This document shows, piece after piece, positions 19,060 to 28,428 of a stretch of DNA of 64,000 bases. Numbering within the stretch: position 1 is the first letter of the stretch; every line of letters begins with the position of its first letter. The DNA is taken from positions 3,348,001 through 3,412,000 of the forward strand of contig OZ241746.1 of assembly GCA_965201045.1 (NCBI GenBank), written 5' to 3'. The stretch is from JAPORK01 sp026710285. Its GTDB lineage: Bacteria; Pseudomonadota; Gammaproteobacteria; Pseudomonadales; Endozoicomonadaceae. The notes below the pieces were generated by a model, which ran no database searches, was not told the origin of the DNA, and saw nothing but the letters and a program-made list of their open reading frames with translations. A program made the position numbers and the translations under genes.

Positions 19060-20109
19060 ATGATAAATAGCCCAAATTCTGCATCCGTCATCTGGAAGAT
19101 ACCAACTAAAAATTTACCTTCACAGCCACACTGGCAGCAGGTAATGAAAACAGCCATCCGTTCTGTGCGTGTATTGGCGGAACAATTAAATTTACCTGAA
19201 GACATCGTTAAAAAAGCAGAAAAAGCGACACATTTATTCCCTCTGTTCGTACCGTCACCATTTTTAGCACGGATGGAAAAAGGAAATCTTAATGATCCTT
19301 TGTTACGTCAGGTCTTACCCGTTATAGATGAAACAAAATTAACAGTAGATTTTTTTACTGATCCGCTTGGTGAAAAACAGGCAAATCCGGTCAGAGGATT
19401 ATTGCATAAGTACAAAGGGCGTTTACTTGTTTTTCCGGGGACAACCTGTGGTATTAATTGTCGTTTCTGTTTCAGGCGTCACTTTGCCTATGATGAGAAC
19501 CGTGCTAGTCGCAAACAGTGGCAGGATATTTTTTCTTATATTGAAGAAGATAAAGATATTGCAGAAGTTATTTTGAGTGGCGGAGATCCTCTAGCAGTTA
19601 ATGATCAGCGTTTGTTGTGGATTGTAAAACAGATAGCTGAGATTAAACATGTATCACGCTTGCGTATCCATTCAAGGTTACCAATTGTCATTCCGTCCCG
19701 AATCAACACAACATTACTGCAATGGATCAAGGACATCAGATTAAAAGTTGTGATGGTTGTCCACTGTAATCATGCCAATGAGATTGATGCAGAGGTTTCA
19801 CAAGCATTGCTGCAGTTGAAAAAAGCTGGTGTTACGCTGTTAAATCAGAGTGTTTTATTAAAAAACATTAACGATTCTGTTGATGCATTACATGACTTGA
19901 GTTTATCGCTGTTTGATAACGATGTTATTCCTTATTATCTTCATTTACCTGATAAAGTGCAGGGAACTGCTCACTTTGATGTAGATGAACAGTATGCACG
20001 TAAACTCATGGGGCAGCTTAGCCGTATCTGTTCGGGTTACATGGTTCCCAGACTGGTACGGGAGGTGGCGGGAAAAGGCAGTAAAACCATCCTATCACCC
20101 CTGTATTGA
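19060..20109 (+). CDS. epmB: EF-P beta-lysylation protein EpmB (lysine 2,3-aminomutase)
   Basis: Radical-SAM, PLP-dependent enzyme that converts (S)-alpha-lysine to (R)-beta-lysine for modification of elongation factor P. 349 aa, close to E. coli EpmB. The radical-SAM cluster motif reads GTTCGINCRFCFRRHFAYD (CxxxCxxC, about 127-145). It also has ILSGGDPLAVND (SAM GGE-like), RIHSRLPIVIPSRI and DVIPYYLHLPDKVQGTAHFD (PLP-lysine region with related histidines). Neither efp nor epmA is in this window. ATG start at 19060, with no strong Shine-Dalgarno. Confidence 0.93.
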   Translation: MINSPNSASVIWKIPTKNLPSQPHWQQVMKTAIRSVRVLAEQLNLPEDIVKKAEKATHLFPLFVPSPFLARMEKGNLNDPLLRQVLPVIDETKLTVDFFTDPLGEKQANPVRGLLHKYKGRLLVFPGTTCGINCRFCFRRHFAYDENRASRKQWQDIFSYIEEDKDIAEVILSGGDPLAVNDQRLLWIVKQIAEIKHVSRLRIHSRLPIVIPSRINTTLLQWIKDIRLKVVMVVHCNHANEIDAEVSQALLQLKKAGVTLLNQSVLLKNINDSVDALHDLSLSLFDNDVIPYYLHLPDKVQGTAHFDVDEQYARKLMGQLSRICSGYMVPRLVREVAGKGSKTILSPLY

Positions 20110-20597
20110 AAGTCAGGTCATTGCTAATCTTCTGTTTTTTTGTATACAATAATAGCGCAGCATTACTATAAAAAACGCTTTACATATCAATTGATTGTTG
20201 TGCTATTATCCAATCATATGAATAAGGAAAAAGAAAAATTACTGCCCTAGTTTGTCTGAAATGTTATAAAAACTGATTGTTCAGCAGGAACGGTTTACAA
20301 AAAACATTTTGATAACAAATAAATGTATTTTTAAAACAATAAGTTATAAAAAAGCAGCTGAACTGATGAGCTGATTTTATAACATAAGAGAGTAATTATT
20401 TAGCACGCTTGTCTTTACAAATAAAAAAATATTGTTTTATAGTTTAGATAGTCAGGTTATTTTATGGATATGGATATTCATAGCAGGGAAGGTTCTGGCA
20501 CAACAGGAATGTGCTCACAGGGAAGTGCCTGACACTTTTTTAAAAAATAATTTTTATCAATCACTTAACTAACACTACCGCAATTTTTTAATAGCTA
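20110..20597. other. intergenic, no gene seen
   Basis: AT-rich spacer between epmB and the IS5 element. No ORF above about 40 codons with a plausible start and no clear repeat was seen. Confidence 0.4.
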
Positions 20598-21713
20598 GAG
20601 AGCGTTGACAATTAAGTTTTCATATTTTTAAATATTCGTTTATAATCATTCACTTGGATATAAAAATACAATATATTTGGATGATAATAATGCCCCGGAT
20701 GGTATTGCGCGATGATCAGTGGGAACGTATTAAGGATCTTCTCCCCGGAAAAATAACAGACTGTGGTGTTACTGCAGAAGATAATCGTCTTTTTCTTGAA
20801 GCTGTACTATGGATTAATCGTACTGGTGCTCCATGGAGGGATCTGCCAAAAGAGTTTGGCTTGTGGAATAGTGTCTATAAGCGTTATAATAGATGGTCAA
20901 ATAAAGGTCTATGGAATGATATTTTCCTGATTCTTTCAGAAGATGCTGATTTTGAAAGCATCATGATAGATGGCAGTATTGTGAGAGTACACCAACATGG
21001 AGCTGCTGCAAAAAAAACAAGAAGAAAATGCAAAAGGTCGCTCGAGAGGCGGTTTAAGCACGAAAATTCATGCAGCTGTTGATGCATTAGGTAATCCTGT
21101 TAGATTGCTGATTACTATGGGGCAGGCTTCAGAATATGGTCAGGTAAATACATTACTTAAAAATTTAAACTATCAATATTTACTGGCAGACAAAGGGTAT
21201 GATTCTGATGAGATAATAGCGCTGGTAACTCAGACTGGTGCTGAACCAGTTATACCGCCCCGCAGCAATAGAAAAGAGCAGCGTTTTTATGACAAACATA
21301 TTTATAAAGAACGCAATCTTGTAGAAAAGTTATTTCTAAAGCTTAAAAGTTACCGTAGGATTGCTACCCGATATGAACGGTTAGGACGTAATTATCTTGC
21401 TATGTTACACATTGCAGCTTCAATGATATGGTTAACTTAACCCAAATATTTCACGTACATTTAAAAAATATAATTTGCTTTTATTATTCATATAGCTATA
21501 CATAAAAACCAAAGAGTTGCAGAGTATACTTTATACCTGCATACCTGCTACATTTTTTTAGTGTGTCATCTGGTGAATAACTTGAATTCAGCATATAAAA
21601 GAGGCTGATAAGCTTGAAAAAAAGCCTTTAAAAAAGTTTTGCTTATGTTTTTTTTGTCATGTGTCGTTTATATAGGCAAACATGAAATATTCCGATTAAT
21701 TGTCAACGCCCTC
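20598..21713 (+). mobile_element. complete IS5-family (IS427-like) element
   Basis: Terminal inverted repeats begin GAGAGCGTTGACAATTAA (20598) and end TTAATTGTCAACGCCCTC (21713), one mismatch in 18. TA flanks both sides, consistent with the short TA-type target duplication of the IS427 group. 1116 bp, with two overlapping transposase frames. The right-hand 270 bp recur, inverted, at 57175-57449, so other copies have existed in this genome. Confidence 0.85.
20691..21440 (+). CDS. IS5-family transposase made from two frames
   Basis: The first frame (MPRMVLRDDQWERIKDLLPG from 20691, ending 21082) carries the DUF4096-like N-terminus and the first catalytic Asp (SIMIDGSIVRVHQHG). The second frame (20997-21440) carries KGRSRGGLSTKIHAAVDALG, LADKGYDSDEI (second Asp) and the E region (YKERNLVEKLFLKLKSYRR). 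They overlap at a run of eight A (about 21008-21015), a typical slippery site. Aligned to IS427-group proteins the product needs a shift there, relative frame +1 (equivalent to -2). All DDE residues are present, so the element may be active. Confidence 0.8.
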
Positions 21714-21914
21714 TAACAGTGGCAGGCGAAAATCCTTCAGCTTGATTACCAACCAAGACTTTTTAAAAACCAGTTTTAGCTATAGCTCAGTATATCAAAC
21801 CAAGGAAAAACAGGATCACAAATACGTTGCTTTGAAAAAAACATCATAATATGATTTGTAATTTCTCAATAACTCCAGGCAAAAGATAATAATAATTTTT
21901 GTAACTTCTCAATA
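21714..21914. other. intergenic
   Basis: Short AT-rich gap between the IS5 element and MITE-2. The stretch near 21826-21860 ('aaaaaacatcataatatgatt') resembles sequence near 24040 and 28360, suggesting an older shared repeat. Confidence 0.3.
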
Positions 21915-22110
21915 AGGAATGTACACAAAATAATTTAGACAAGTTCAAGAATATAGTTGTGGTTTTGTATGGCAGTTTGCCTTCGATTCCGTTCCTGCTA
22001 CGGGTTTGCGTTGGCTAAGCGGAGTCGAAGCCAGCGAAATTGAAGCCAAAAGAACGATTGTCATTTTATGGATAGATTTGGATTGTACAAATTATTTTGT
22101 GCACGTTCCT
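21915..22110. mobile_element. MITE-2 copy a (about 196 bp)
   Basis: Left end AGGAATGTACACAAAATAAT and right end complementary to AGGAACGTGCACAAAATAAT form an inverted repeat of about 28 bp with four mismatches. The interior is non-coding with GTTGGCTAAGCGGAGTCGAA. Further copies: 25743-25887 (left end lost at the duplication junction) and 45987-46157. The end sequence is reminiscent of IS256-type ends (uncertain), and no target duplication was found. Confidence 0.7.
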
Positions 22111-22196
22111 AACCCGGGGCATACTACTTTGCAGAGATATTTTTTTATTAATAACATCAGCTAACATGTATATTTTTATCCTTTTTATTCAGTTGT

Positions 22197-22343
22197 TTAT
22201 AACAACACTTCAGACATTTTTTGTAAGTTGTTGATTTTAAAAGGATTTATTTTTCATCTTGTCTTAAAAAATATCTTTAAAAATCAATAGTTTACAGTTA
22301 ACCCATCGTAGGTTTTTAAAAACTGTCCGAAGTATTGTTATAA
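22197..22343. repeat. PR3 palindromic repeat, copy 1
   Basis: Ends TTATAACAACACTTCAGACA and the complement of TTATAACAATACTTCGGACA bound a 147-bp AT-rich segment directly downstream of the Q-rich gene. Related copies are at 26001-26147 and, shorter, at 51644-51713. It may be a small transposon relic and could also fold at the mRNA 3' end. Confidence 0.65.
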
Positions 22344-22371
22344 AGGTTTTCGCAAAAAACAGAACTCGAAT

Positions 22372-23730
22372 TCATAGTGAATCTAAAAAGTTACCTCTGT
22401 TTTCTGTCTTGGGTTGTTGAGAAGTTACAGTTTCTATTGTTTTTAGGTGTTCTTCTACCTCTTTTGCGTTAAGAAAAAGTAAAGGTTGTATTGTATCACA
22501 CCGTTTACTAACTGAAGCTTCCGGAGGGTTGAGTGATGATTTTTGTACATTTTGTGATTTTTGTGTCGTTGTTTGTAACAGCCCCCTTCTTTTTGCATCA
22601 GATTTTATAACAAAGTATTGGTTTGATGTTATTTCATATTTTTTAAGAATATGCTTTTTTGATATTCCAGCATTAATTTCTTCAATTATACAGTATTTCT
22701 TTCCATGTGGTTTTCTTTTATATTTTGACAGACCATTTTTTACTGCCCAGTCAATTATAGTCTTTAAAGTTTGAGGATCAATATCATAGTTTGTTACAAT
22801 GCGTCGATCGACTATTTTTTTGTTGTAGTCTTCAATTATAGAGTCTATTGGTTTTTCTTTCCATATCTTCATTAAAGTAGCTAATTGTTTATCTTGCTGT
22901 TGAAAATTATTATTCTGGCTTGCAAGTTCACTCAGTATTTTATTAGCTGTTCTGCCTGAATTATCTGACGATAAAGATAACTCTTTTCCTTCATTATTAT
23001 CTATACAAAATTGATCTGTAGTACGTCCATCTGTATTTTCACTATTATTTAATGTTATAGTCTGATCATATGTTTCTTGTGGTATATATGGGACTTGATG
23101 ATGATTTTCATAACTGTTAGATTGCAAATGTGGTATTTGCGTTGATATTGAACTTTGTTGTGCAGAAAACGGCAAAGGTTGTTGCCAGTTCTGAGATGAA
23201 GTGAATCCTTGTGAAGTCATACCTGTAACGTTTGGTATTTTTTGAGGGATGTATTCTCTTTCCCTGCTACTGAATGTTGTGAACTGATCAAACATTGTTT
23301 GTGCTGTTTGTCCAGTTTGTTGATAATTCCTGTCATTATTAAATAATTGCACAAATGCTGAACTTTGTTGTGCAGAAAACGGCAAAGGTTGTTGCCGGTT
23401 CTGAGATGAAGTGAATCCTTGTGAAGTCATACCTATAACGTTTGGTATTTTTTGAGGGATGTATTTTCTTTTCCTGCTACTGAATGTTGTGAACTGATCA
23501 AACATTGTTTGTGCTGTTTGTGCTGTTTGTGCTGTTTGTCCAGTTTGTTGATAATTCCTGTCATTATTAAATAATTGCACAAATGCTGAACTTTGTTGTG
23601 CAGAAAAAGGCAAAGATTGTTTCCAGTCCTGATATAAGGTGGATGATTTTTGTGAAACCTGATCTGTAAACATTGATGTTTCTTTAACAACAGTGCTTTG
23701 TGGTAGTAACATGTTTTTCTGTGGTAACAT
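22372..23730 (-). CDS. Q-rich repeat protein with HTH-like modules, copy A
   Basis: No known family recognised. The chosen start is ATG (23730), with TTTAGGA seven bases upstream; a TTG 11 codons earlier is possible. From the ATG, 452 aa. Residues about 45-190 contain two repeats of about 70-76 aa (PFSAQQSSAFVQLFNNDRNY, MFDQFTTFSSR, YIPQKIPNV, MTSQGFTSSQN) plus a partial third; the first copy has an extra GQTAQTAQ expansion. Residues about 270-390 resemble two helix-turn-helix units (SIIEDYNKKIVDRRIVTNYD and CIIEEINAGISKKHILKKYE, which look like recombinase/homeodomain-like HTHs). The tail reads KRCDTIQPLLFLNAKEVEEHL. No signal peptide. Nucleic-acid binding is an inference; a host-directed role is speculation. 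Confidence 0.65.
   Translation of the reverse strand: MLPQKNMLLPQSTVVKETSMFTDQVSQKSSTLYQDWKQSLPFSAQQSSAFVQLFNNDRNYQQTGQTAQTAQTAQTMFDQFTTFSSRKRKYIPQKIPNVIGMTSQGFTSSQNRQQPLPFSAQQSSAFVQLFNNDRNYQQTGQTAQTMFDQFTTFSSREREYIPQKIPNVTGMTSQGFTSSQNWQQPLPFSAQQSSISTQIPHLQSNSYENHHQVPYIPQETYDQTITLNNSENTDGRTTDQFCIDNNEGKELSLSSDNSGRTANKILSELASQNNNFQQQDKQLATLMKIWKEKPIDSIIEDYNKKIVDRRIVTNYDIDPQTLKTIIDWAVKNGLSKYKRKPHGKKYCIIEEINAGISKKHILKKYEITSNQYFVIKSDAKRRGLLQTTTQKSQNVQKSSLNPPEASVSKRCDTIQPLLFLNAKEVEEHLKTIETVTSQQPKTENRGNFLDSL
23150..23660 (-). repeat. in-frame 210-228 bp coding repeats in copy A
   Basis: The marker 'gaactttgttgtgcagaaaa' recurs at 23150, 23360 and 23588, spacings of 210 and 228 bp. Both are multiples of three, so the reading frame is kept. 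The longer spacing comes from an 18-bp insertion of GTTTGTGCT-type triplets. Confidence 0.85.
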
Positions 23731-23946
23731 ATTGTTTCCTAAACTGATATGATGATTATACAATATTTAAAATTTATTGAATGCAATGTGAATTCAGATA
23801 ACTTAAAAAAACCGGCTATTTTCTGAAAGTACCAAAAAAGCTTTAAACAGCAGAAATATTGGTATTTGTAAGTATCTTAATCTTGTTGAGAAGGATTATA
23901 TCACATCGCAATATAATTCAACAGCTTTCATCACAGAATACAAGAG

Positions 23947-24000
23947 TGATGTGGCACCCTGAAACCTACCAACCCAGTTAAGGTATAATATATTCAAAAT
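23947..24000. mobile_element. solo IS3 left-end relic, unit A
   Basis: TGATGTGGCACCCTGAAACC followed by 'ctaccaacccagttaaggtat' matches the left end of the IS3 element at 53201 almost base for base. No transposase or right end follows. Its presence in both duplication units shows it predates the duplication. Confidence 0.7.
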
Positions 24001-24107
24001 AAAAGGAAAAACACACAAAAACGCTACTCTGAAAAAGCATCATAATATAATTTAAGTATGACATATACCTGATCTTTGTATGTTTTATGTGTTTTTGTCT
24101 GATAACA

Positions 24108-25550
24108 TTAATTCATCTTATCCGTTATATAATACAATACACTCTGTGTCATGATTGCAACAATAAGGATCATTGGAACAAACAGATAACTAATTACTTT
24201 GTTTACAGAAAAGCCTTTTGCTTTAGCACAAAGTGAATCTTTTTCAGGCAGAATTTGCTCAGATGTGTCAAATATCAACAGTGGAATACGCAGATAATAA
24301 AATATGCTGGCAGCACTGGTTAATACCATAGTAATAACTAGCACCCAGGCATTTTGTGCAATGGCAGTCTTAAAAGTAAGGAATTTGGCAATAAAACCGG
24401 TAAAAGGAGGGATGCCTGCCAGTGATAATGTAGCGATGGTCATTGCAATACCAGCCCATGGACAACGGTACCCAAAACCACGATAATGCTCAAGATCAGA
24501 CCATCCTTCAGCTGATTCAACAGCGGTAATCAGAGAGAATATAGCAATAGTAGTTGTTGTATAGATTAATCCATAATAAATGATAGCTGATGTACTATCA
24601 GAAGACTGATTCAGAGCCAGCGCCACTAAAATAAACCCAAAGTGTGTAACGGAAGAATAAGCCATAATACGCTTGAGGCTGTTTTGATTGAGTGCCAGTA
24701 CAGTTCCAACAATCATACTTAAAATGGCAATAATTGTAACCACAGAATGCAATAACTCCAACAAACACAAACTACCATTTAGCCAGAAAGGTAACTGTGC
24801 CATCCAGGCGAGTACAGCCAGCTTACCAACAGTTCCTGTGAAAGTGACAACGGGTACCGGAGCTCCTTCATAAAAGTCAGCCAGCCAGTTATGAAATGGC
24901 ACAACAGCCATTTCAAATCCTACACCCACCAACAACATGACAAAACCAATCATGACGATGTATGAATGTCCATGGGGTTGTGTGAGCATATGCGGAATTT
25001 TAGAGACAATTAACGTACCTGATCCAATATAAATTAATGCAATCCCCATTAGCAGAAAAGCACTGGCTACACCTGCTGTTATAACTATTTTTGTAGCAGC
25101 TTCTATTGCTCCGTTACGTTCGGGTCGCCAGGCGGTCAGGCAAAATCCACAAATGGTCACCAATTCAATGCCTATTAATACTGCAATCAAATTATCAGAG
25201 AGAATCAGTGCCATTCCCAGCGTAGAAAAAATAATAAGACTATAATATATTTCATCGATGGTTTCTTTTATTGTTCGTGCACTGAAAGACATAAAAAAGA
25301 TGATCAGTGCCACAAAACAAAAGAAAGCAGTACATGTTTGTGTATATCCGTTAACTCGGATAAAAGACTCGATTACTTCGTTATAATAGATCAGCTCCAG
25401 TGATGAAAGCATTGCACCTGTTAAAACGACAATGGTTAATAAATAAGCCAGTTTTTGCCCTGCGGGTAATAGTCCTGCAAGAAGCACAAATACACCACCA
25501 AAGCCAAGCCACAAATAAGGTTGAAAATAAAACAGATCACTTAACGACAT
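24108..25550 (-). CDS. nuoN: NADH-quinone oxidoreductase subunit N, second copy
   Basis: 480 aa, intact, an antiporter-like membrane subunit of complex I. It differs from the operon copy (28429-29871) by only seven residues, five of them in the last 40 residues. Conserved features: helix-5 glutamate (VLIGIELVTICGF), helix-7 lysine region (TFTGTVGKLAVLAW) and RIMAYSSVTHFGF. RBS GGAGGA before the ATG. It is preceded only by a 68-codon nuoM fragment, so expression would depend on read-through from the upstream Q-rich gene or a new promoter. Complex I needs one NuoN, so the second copy is redundant or gives dosage or variation. Confidence 0.95.
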   Translation of the reverse strand: MSLSDLFYFQPYLWLGFGGVFVLLAGLLPAGQKLAYLLTIVVLTGAMLSSLELIYYNEVIESFIRVNGYTQTCTAFFCFVALIIFFMSFSARTIKETIDEIYYSLIIFSTLGMALILSDNLIAVLIGIELVTICGFCLTAWRPERNGAIEAATKIVITAGVASAFLLMGIALIYIGSGTLIVSKIPHMLTQPHGHSYIVMIGFVMLLVGVGFEMAVVPFHNWLADFYEGAPVPVVTFTGTVGKLAVLAWMAQLPFWLNGSLCLLELLHSVVTIIAILSMIVGTVLALNQNSLKRIMAYSSVTHFGFILVALALNQSSDSTSAIIYYGLIYTTTTIAIFSLITAVESAEGWSDLEHYRGFGYRCPWAGIAMTIATLSLAGIPPFTGFIAKFLTFKTAIAQNAWVLVITMVLTSAASIFYYLRIPLLIFDTSEQILPEKDSLCAKAKGFSVNKVISYLFVPMILIVAIMTQSVLYYITDKMN

Positions 25551-25742
25551 TTGATAATCCTCCCTGAGTCAGTTCGCTAGCTTTAATGATATGCTGTGTA
25601 GCTTCTGTGAAATTTTGGGTGAAACTTTGTGAATAAAGACCTAACCATAAAATAGCTATTGCTAATAGTATAAGGATGTACCATTTCCGCCAACTCGTAT
25701 CTGTTAAAGTTGTTTCGTGATAGTTAGTATTTAATGGTCCGA
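25537..25742 (-). pseudogene. nuoM 3' fragment at the duplication junction
   Basis: Encodes the last 67-68 residues of NuoM (from GPLNTNYHETTLTD to the end), including the terminal helix (ILILLAIAILWLGLYS). The sequence breaks at about 25742 into MITE-2. A TTG in the junction gives a short open frame, but no functional NuoM can result. It overlaps the nuoN start by 14 bases, as in the intact operon. Confidence 0.92.
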
Positions 25743-25887
25743 GCAATGGCGGTTTGCCTTCGATTCCGTTCCGGCTACGGGTTTGCGTTGGCTAAGCGGA
25801 GTCGAAGCCAGCGAAATTGAAGCCAGAAGAACGATTGTCATTTTATGGATATATTTGGATTGTATAAATTGTTTTGTGCACGTTCCT
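25743..25887. mobile_element. MITE-2 copy b, left end lost
   Basis: Colinear with 21970-22110 of copy a. The left terminal repeat is missing because the duplication breakpoint lies inside it; the right end TGTGCACGTTCCT is intact. Confidence 0.8.
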
Positions 25888-25953
25888 AACCCGGGGCATA
25901 CTACTTTGCAGAGATATTTTTTTATTAATAACATCAGCTAACATGTATATTTT

Positions 25954-25989
25954 TATCCTTTTTATCCTTTTTATCCTTTTTATCCTTTT
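25954..25989. repeat. 9-bp tandem repeat (tatcctttt x4)
   Basis: Four perfect copies of TATCCTTTT, followed by TATTCAG. Unit A has a single copy at the equivalent place (about 22177), so this microsatellite expanded after the duplication or contracted in A. Confidence 0.85.
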
Positions 25990-26000
25990 TATTCAGTTGT

Positions 26001-26147
26001 TTATAACAACACTTCAGACATTTTTTGTAAGTTGTTGATTTTAAAAGGATTTATTTTTCATCTTATTTTAAAAAATATCTTTAAAAATCAATAGCTTACA
26101 GTTAACACATCGTAGGTTTTTAAAAACTGTCCGAAGTATTGTTATAA
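26001..26147. repeat. PR3 palindromic repeat, copy 2
   Basis: Same 147-bp element as 22197-22343, directly downstream of the Q-rich gene copy B, with the same inverted ends (TTATAACAACACTTCAGACA). Confidence 0.7.
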
Positions 26148-26176
26148 AGGTTTTCGCAAAAAAACAGAACTCGAAT

Positions 26177-28051
26177 TCATAGTGAATCTAAAAAGTTACC
26201 TCTGTCTTCTGTCTCGGGTTTTTGAGAAATTACAGTTTCTATTGTTTTTAGGTGTTCTTCTACCTCTTTTGCGTTAAGAAAAGGTAAAGTTTGTATTGTA
26301 TCACACCGTTTACTAACTGAAGCTTCCGGGGGGTTGAGTGATGAGTTTTGTACATTTTGTGATTTTTGTGTCGTTATTTGTAACAGCCCCTTTTTTTTTG
26401 CACTAGATTTTATAACATCGTATTGGTGTGGTTTCATTTTATATTTTGCAAGAATATGCTCTTTTGGTATTTCAGCATTAATTTCTTTAATTATACAGTT
26501 TTTCTGTTCCTCTGACCTTTTTTTATATTTAGACAGACGATTTTGTACTGCCCAGTCAACTATAGTCTGTAAAGTTCTAGAAGTAATACGATAGTCTGTT
26601 AAAATCTCTTGAGTGGGTATATTTTTGTTGTAGTCTTCAATTATAAAGTCTATTAGTTTTTCTTTCCATATACGCATTATAGTAAATAATTTTTTACCGT
26701 GCTGTTTTTTAAGTTCACTCAGTATTTTATCAGCTGTTCTGCCTGAATTATCTGACGATAAAGATAACTCTTTTCCTTCATTATTATCTATACAAAATTG
26801 ATCTGTAGTAGTATGCCTTTTTGGTATTCCAGCATTAATTTCTTTAATTATACAGTTTTTCTTTTCCCTTAGTTTTGACAGACCATTTTTTATTGCCCAG
26901 TCAGCTATAGCATGTAAAGTTTCAGAACCAATATGATAGGTTTTTAAAATGTTTTCAATGGATATATTTTTGTTGTAATCTTCAATTATAGAGTCTGTTG
27001 GTTTTTTTTTCTGTATATGCATATACATTACAGTAGCTAATTTTTTACCGTGCTGGTTTTCAAGTTCACTCAGTATTTTATTAGCTGTTCTGCCTGAATT
27101 ATTTGACGATAAAGATAACTCTTTTCCTTCATTATTATCTATACAAAATTGATCTGTAGTACGTCCATCTGTATTTTCACTATTATTTAATGTTATAGTC
27201 TGATCATATGTTTCTTGTGGATGATTTTCATAACTGTTAGATTGCAAATGTGGTATTTGCGTTGATATTGAACTTTGTTGTGCAGAAAACGGCAAAGATT
27301 GTTGCCAGTTCTGAGATGAAGTGAATCCTTGTGAAGTCATACCTGTAACGTTTGGTATTTTTTGAGGGATGTATTTTCTTTTCCTGCTACTGCATGCTGT
27401 GAACTGATCAAACATTGTTTGTGCTGTTTGTCCAGTTTGTTGATAATTCCTGTCATTATTAAATAATTGCACAAATGCTGAACTTTGTTGTGCAGAAAAC
27501 GGCAAAGTTTGTTGCCAGTTCTGAGATGAAGTGAATCCTTGTGAAGTCATATCTGTAACGTTTGGTATTTTTTGAGGGATGTATTTTCTTTTCCTGCTAT
27601 TGAATGCTGTGAACTGATCAAACATTGTTTGTGCTGTTTGTTGATAATTCCTGTCATTATTAAATAATTGCACAAATGCTGAACTTTGTTGTGCAGAAAA
27701 CGGCAAAGTTTGTTGCCAGTTCTGAGATGAAGTGAATCCTTGTGAAGTCATATCTGTAACGTTTGGTATTTTTTGAGGGATGTATTTTCTTTTCCTGCTA
27801 TTGAATGCTGTGAACTGATCAAACATTGTTTGTGCTGTTTGTTGATAATTCCTGTCATTATTAAATAATTGCACAAATGCTGAACTTTGTTGTGCAGAAA
27901 ACGGGGTGGATGATTTTTGTGAAACCTGATCTGTAAACATTGATGTTTCTTGAACAACAATGTTTTGTGGTGGTAACATGTTTTGTAGTCGTAACATGTT
28001 TTGCTGTGGTAACATGTTTTGTAGTCGTAACATGTTTTGCTGTGGTAACAT
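26177..28051 (-). CDS. Q-rich repeat protein with HTH-like modules, copy B
   Basis: Paralog of copy A. The start chosen is ATG 28051 with AGGA upstream, 624 aa. The N-terminus has a short LPQQNMLRLQNM repeat. There are three repeats of 67-70 aa (SAQQSSAFVQLFNNDRNY to MTSQGFTSSQNW) and a partial fourth. The C-terminal module is itself duplicated: the sequence TTDQFCIDNNEGKELSLSS followed by an HTH-like unit occurs twice (about 305-405 and 408-510), then KEINAEIPKEHILAKYKM. It ends like copy A (RGNFLDSL). No signal peptide, no known domain. Being longer in both repeat arrays suggests expansion by slippage or unequal exchange. Co-transcription with nuoN is possible from position (378-bp gap). 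Confidence 0.65.
   Translation of the reverse strand: MLPQQNMLRLQNMLPQQNMLRLQNMLPPQNIVVQETSMFTDQVSQKSSTPFSAQQSSAFVQLFNNDRNYQQTAQTMFDQFTAFNSRKRKYIPQKIPNVTDMTSQGFTSSQNWQQTLPFSAQQSSAFVQLFNNDRNYQQTAQTMFDQFTAFNSRKRKYIPQKIPNVTDMTSQGFTSSQNWQQTLPFSAQQSSAFVQLFNNDRNYQQTGQTAQTMFDQFTACSSRKRKYIPQKIPNVTGMTSQGFTSSQNWQQSLPFSAQQSSISTQIPHLQSNSYENHPQETYDQTITLNNSENTDGRTTDQFCIDNNEGKELSLSSNNSGRTANKILSELENQHGKKLATVMYMHIQKKKPTDSIIEDYNKNISIENILKTYHIGSETLHAIADWAIKNGLSKLREKKNCIIKEINAGIPKRHTTTDQFCIDNNEGKELSLSSDNSGRTADKILSELKKQHGKKLFTIMRIWKEKLIDFIIEDYNKNIPTQEILTDYRITSRTLQTIVDWAVQNRLSKYKKRSEEQKNCIIKEINAEIPKEHILAKYKMKPHQYDVIKSSAKKKGLLQITTQKSQNVQNSSLNPPEASVSKRCDTIQTLPFLNAKEVEEHLKTIETVISQKPETEDRGNFLDSL
27270..27905 (-). repeat. 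in-frame 201-210 bp coding repeats in copy B
   Basis: The marker 'gaactttgttgtgcagaaaa' occurs at 27270, 27480, 27681 and 27882, spacings 210, 201 and 201 bp. The two 201-bp units are almost identical to each other, indicating recent expansion. Confidence 0.88.
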
Positions 28052-28267
28052 ATTGTTTCCTAAACTGATTTGGTAAGTATACAACCTTTAAAATTTACTG
28101 AATGCAATGTAAATCCAGATAACTTAAAAAAACCGGGTATTTTCTGAAAGTACTAAAAAAGCTTTAAACAGCAGAAGTGCTGGTATTTATAAGTATCTTA
28201 ATCTTGCTGAGAAGAATTATATTACATCGCAATATAATTTAACAGCTTTCATCACAGAATACAAGAG

Positions 28268-28320
28268 TGATGTGGTACCCTGAAACCTATCAACCCAGTT
28301 AAGGTATAATATATTCAAAA
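28268..28320. mobile_element. solo IS3 left-end relic, unit B
   Basis: TGATGTGGTACCCTGAAACC and the following 'tatcaacccagttaaggtat' match the IS3 left end at 53201; the counterpart is at 23947 in unit A. Confidence 0.7.
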
Positions 28321-28428
28321 TAAAAGGAAAAACACACAAAAACGCTACTCTGAAAAAGCATCATAATATAATTTAAGTATGACATATACCTGATCTTTGT
28401 ATGTTTTATGTGTTTTTGTCTGATAACA

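Larger units (their letters stand above)
21970..25742. repeat. tandem duplication, unit A
   Basis: This segment is colinear with 25743-30066. Order in both units, on the minus strand: nuoM 3' end, nuoN, IS3 end relic, Q-rich repeat gene, PR3 repeat, MITE-2. The junction joins nuoM sequence ('ggtccgagca') to the MITE-2 interior ('atggcggtttgcc') at 25738-25750. Unit A is shorter because its Q-rich gene has fewer internal repeats. Confidence 0.92.

Noticed and set aside
24304..24486. Plus-strand ORFs repeated in both nuoN copies
   Set aside because: They are antisense to nuoN and owe their repetition to the duplication.
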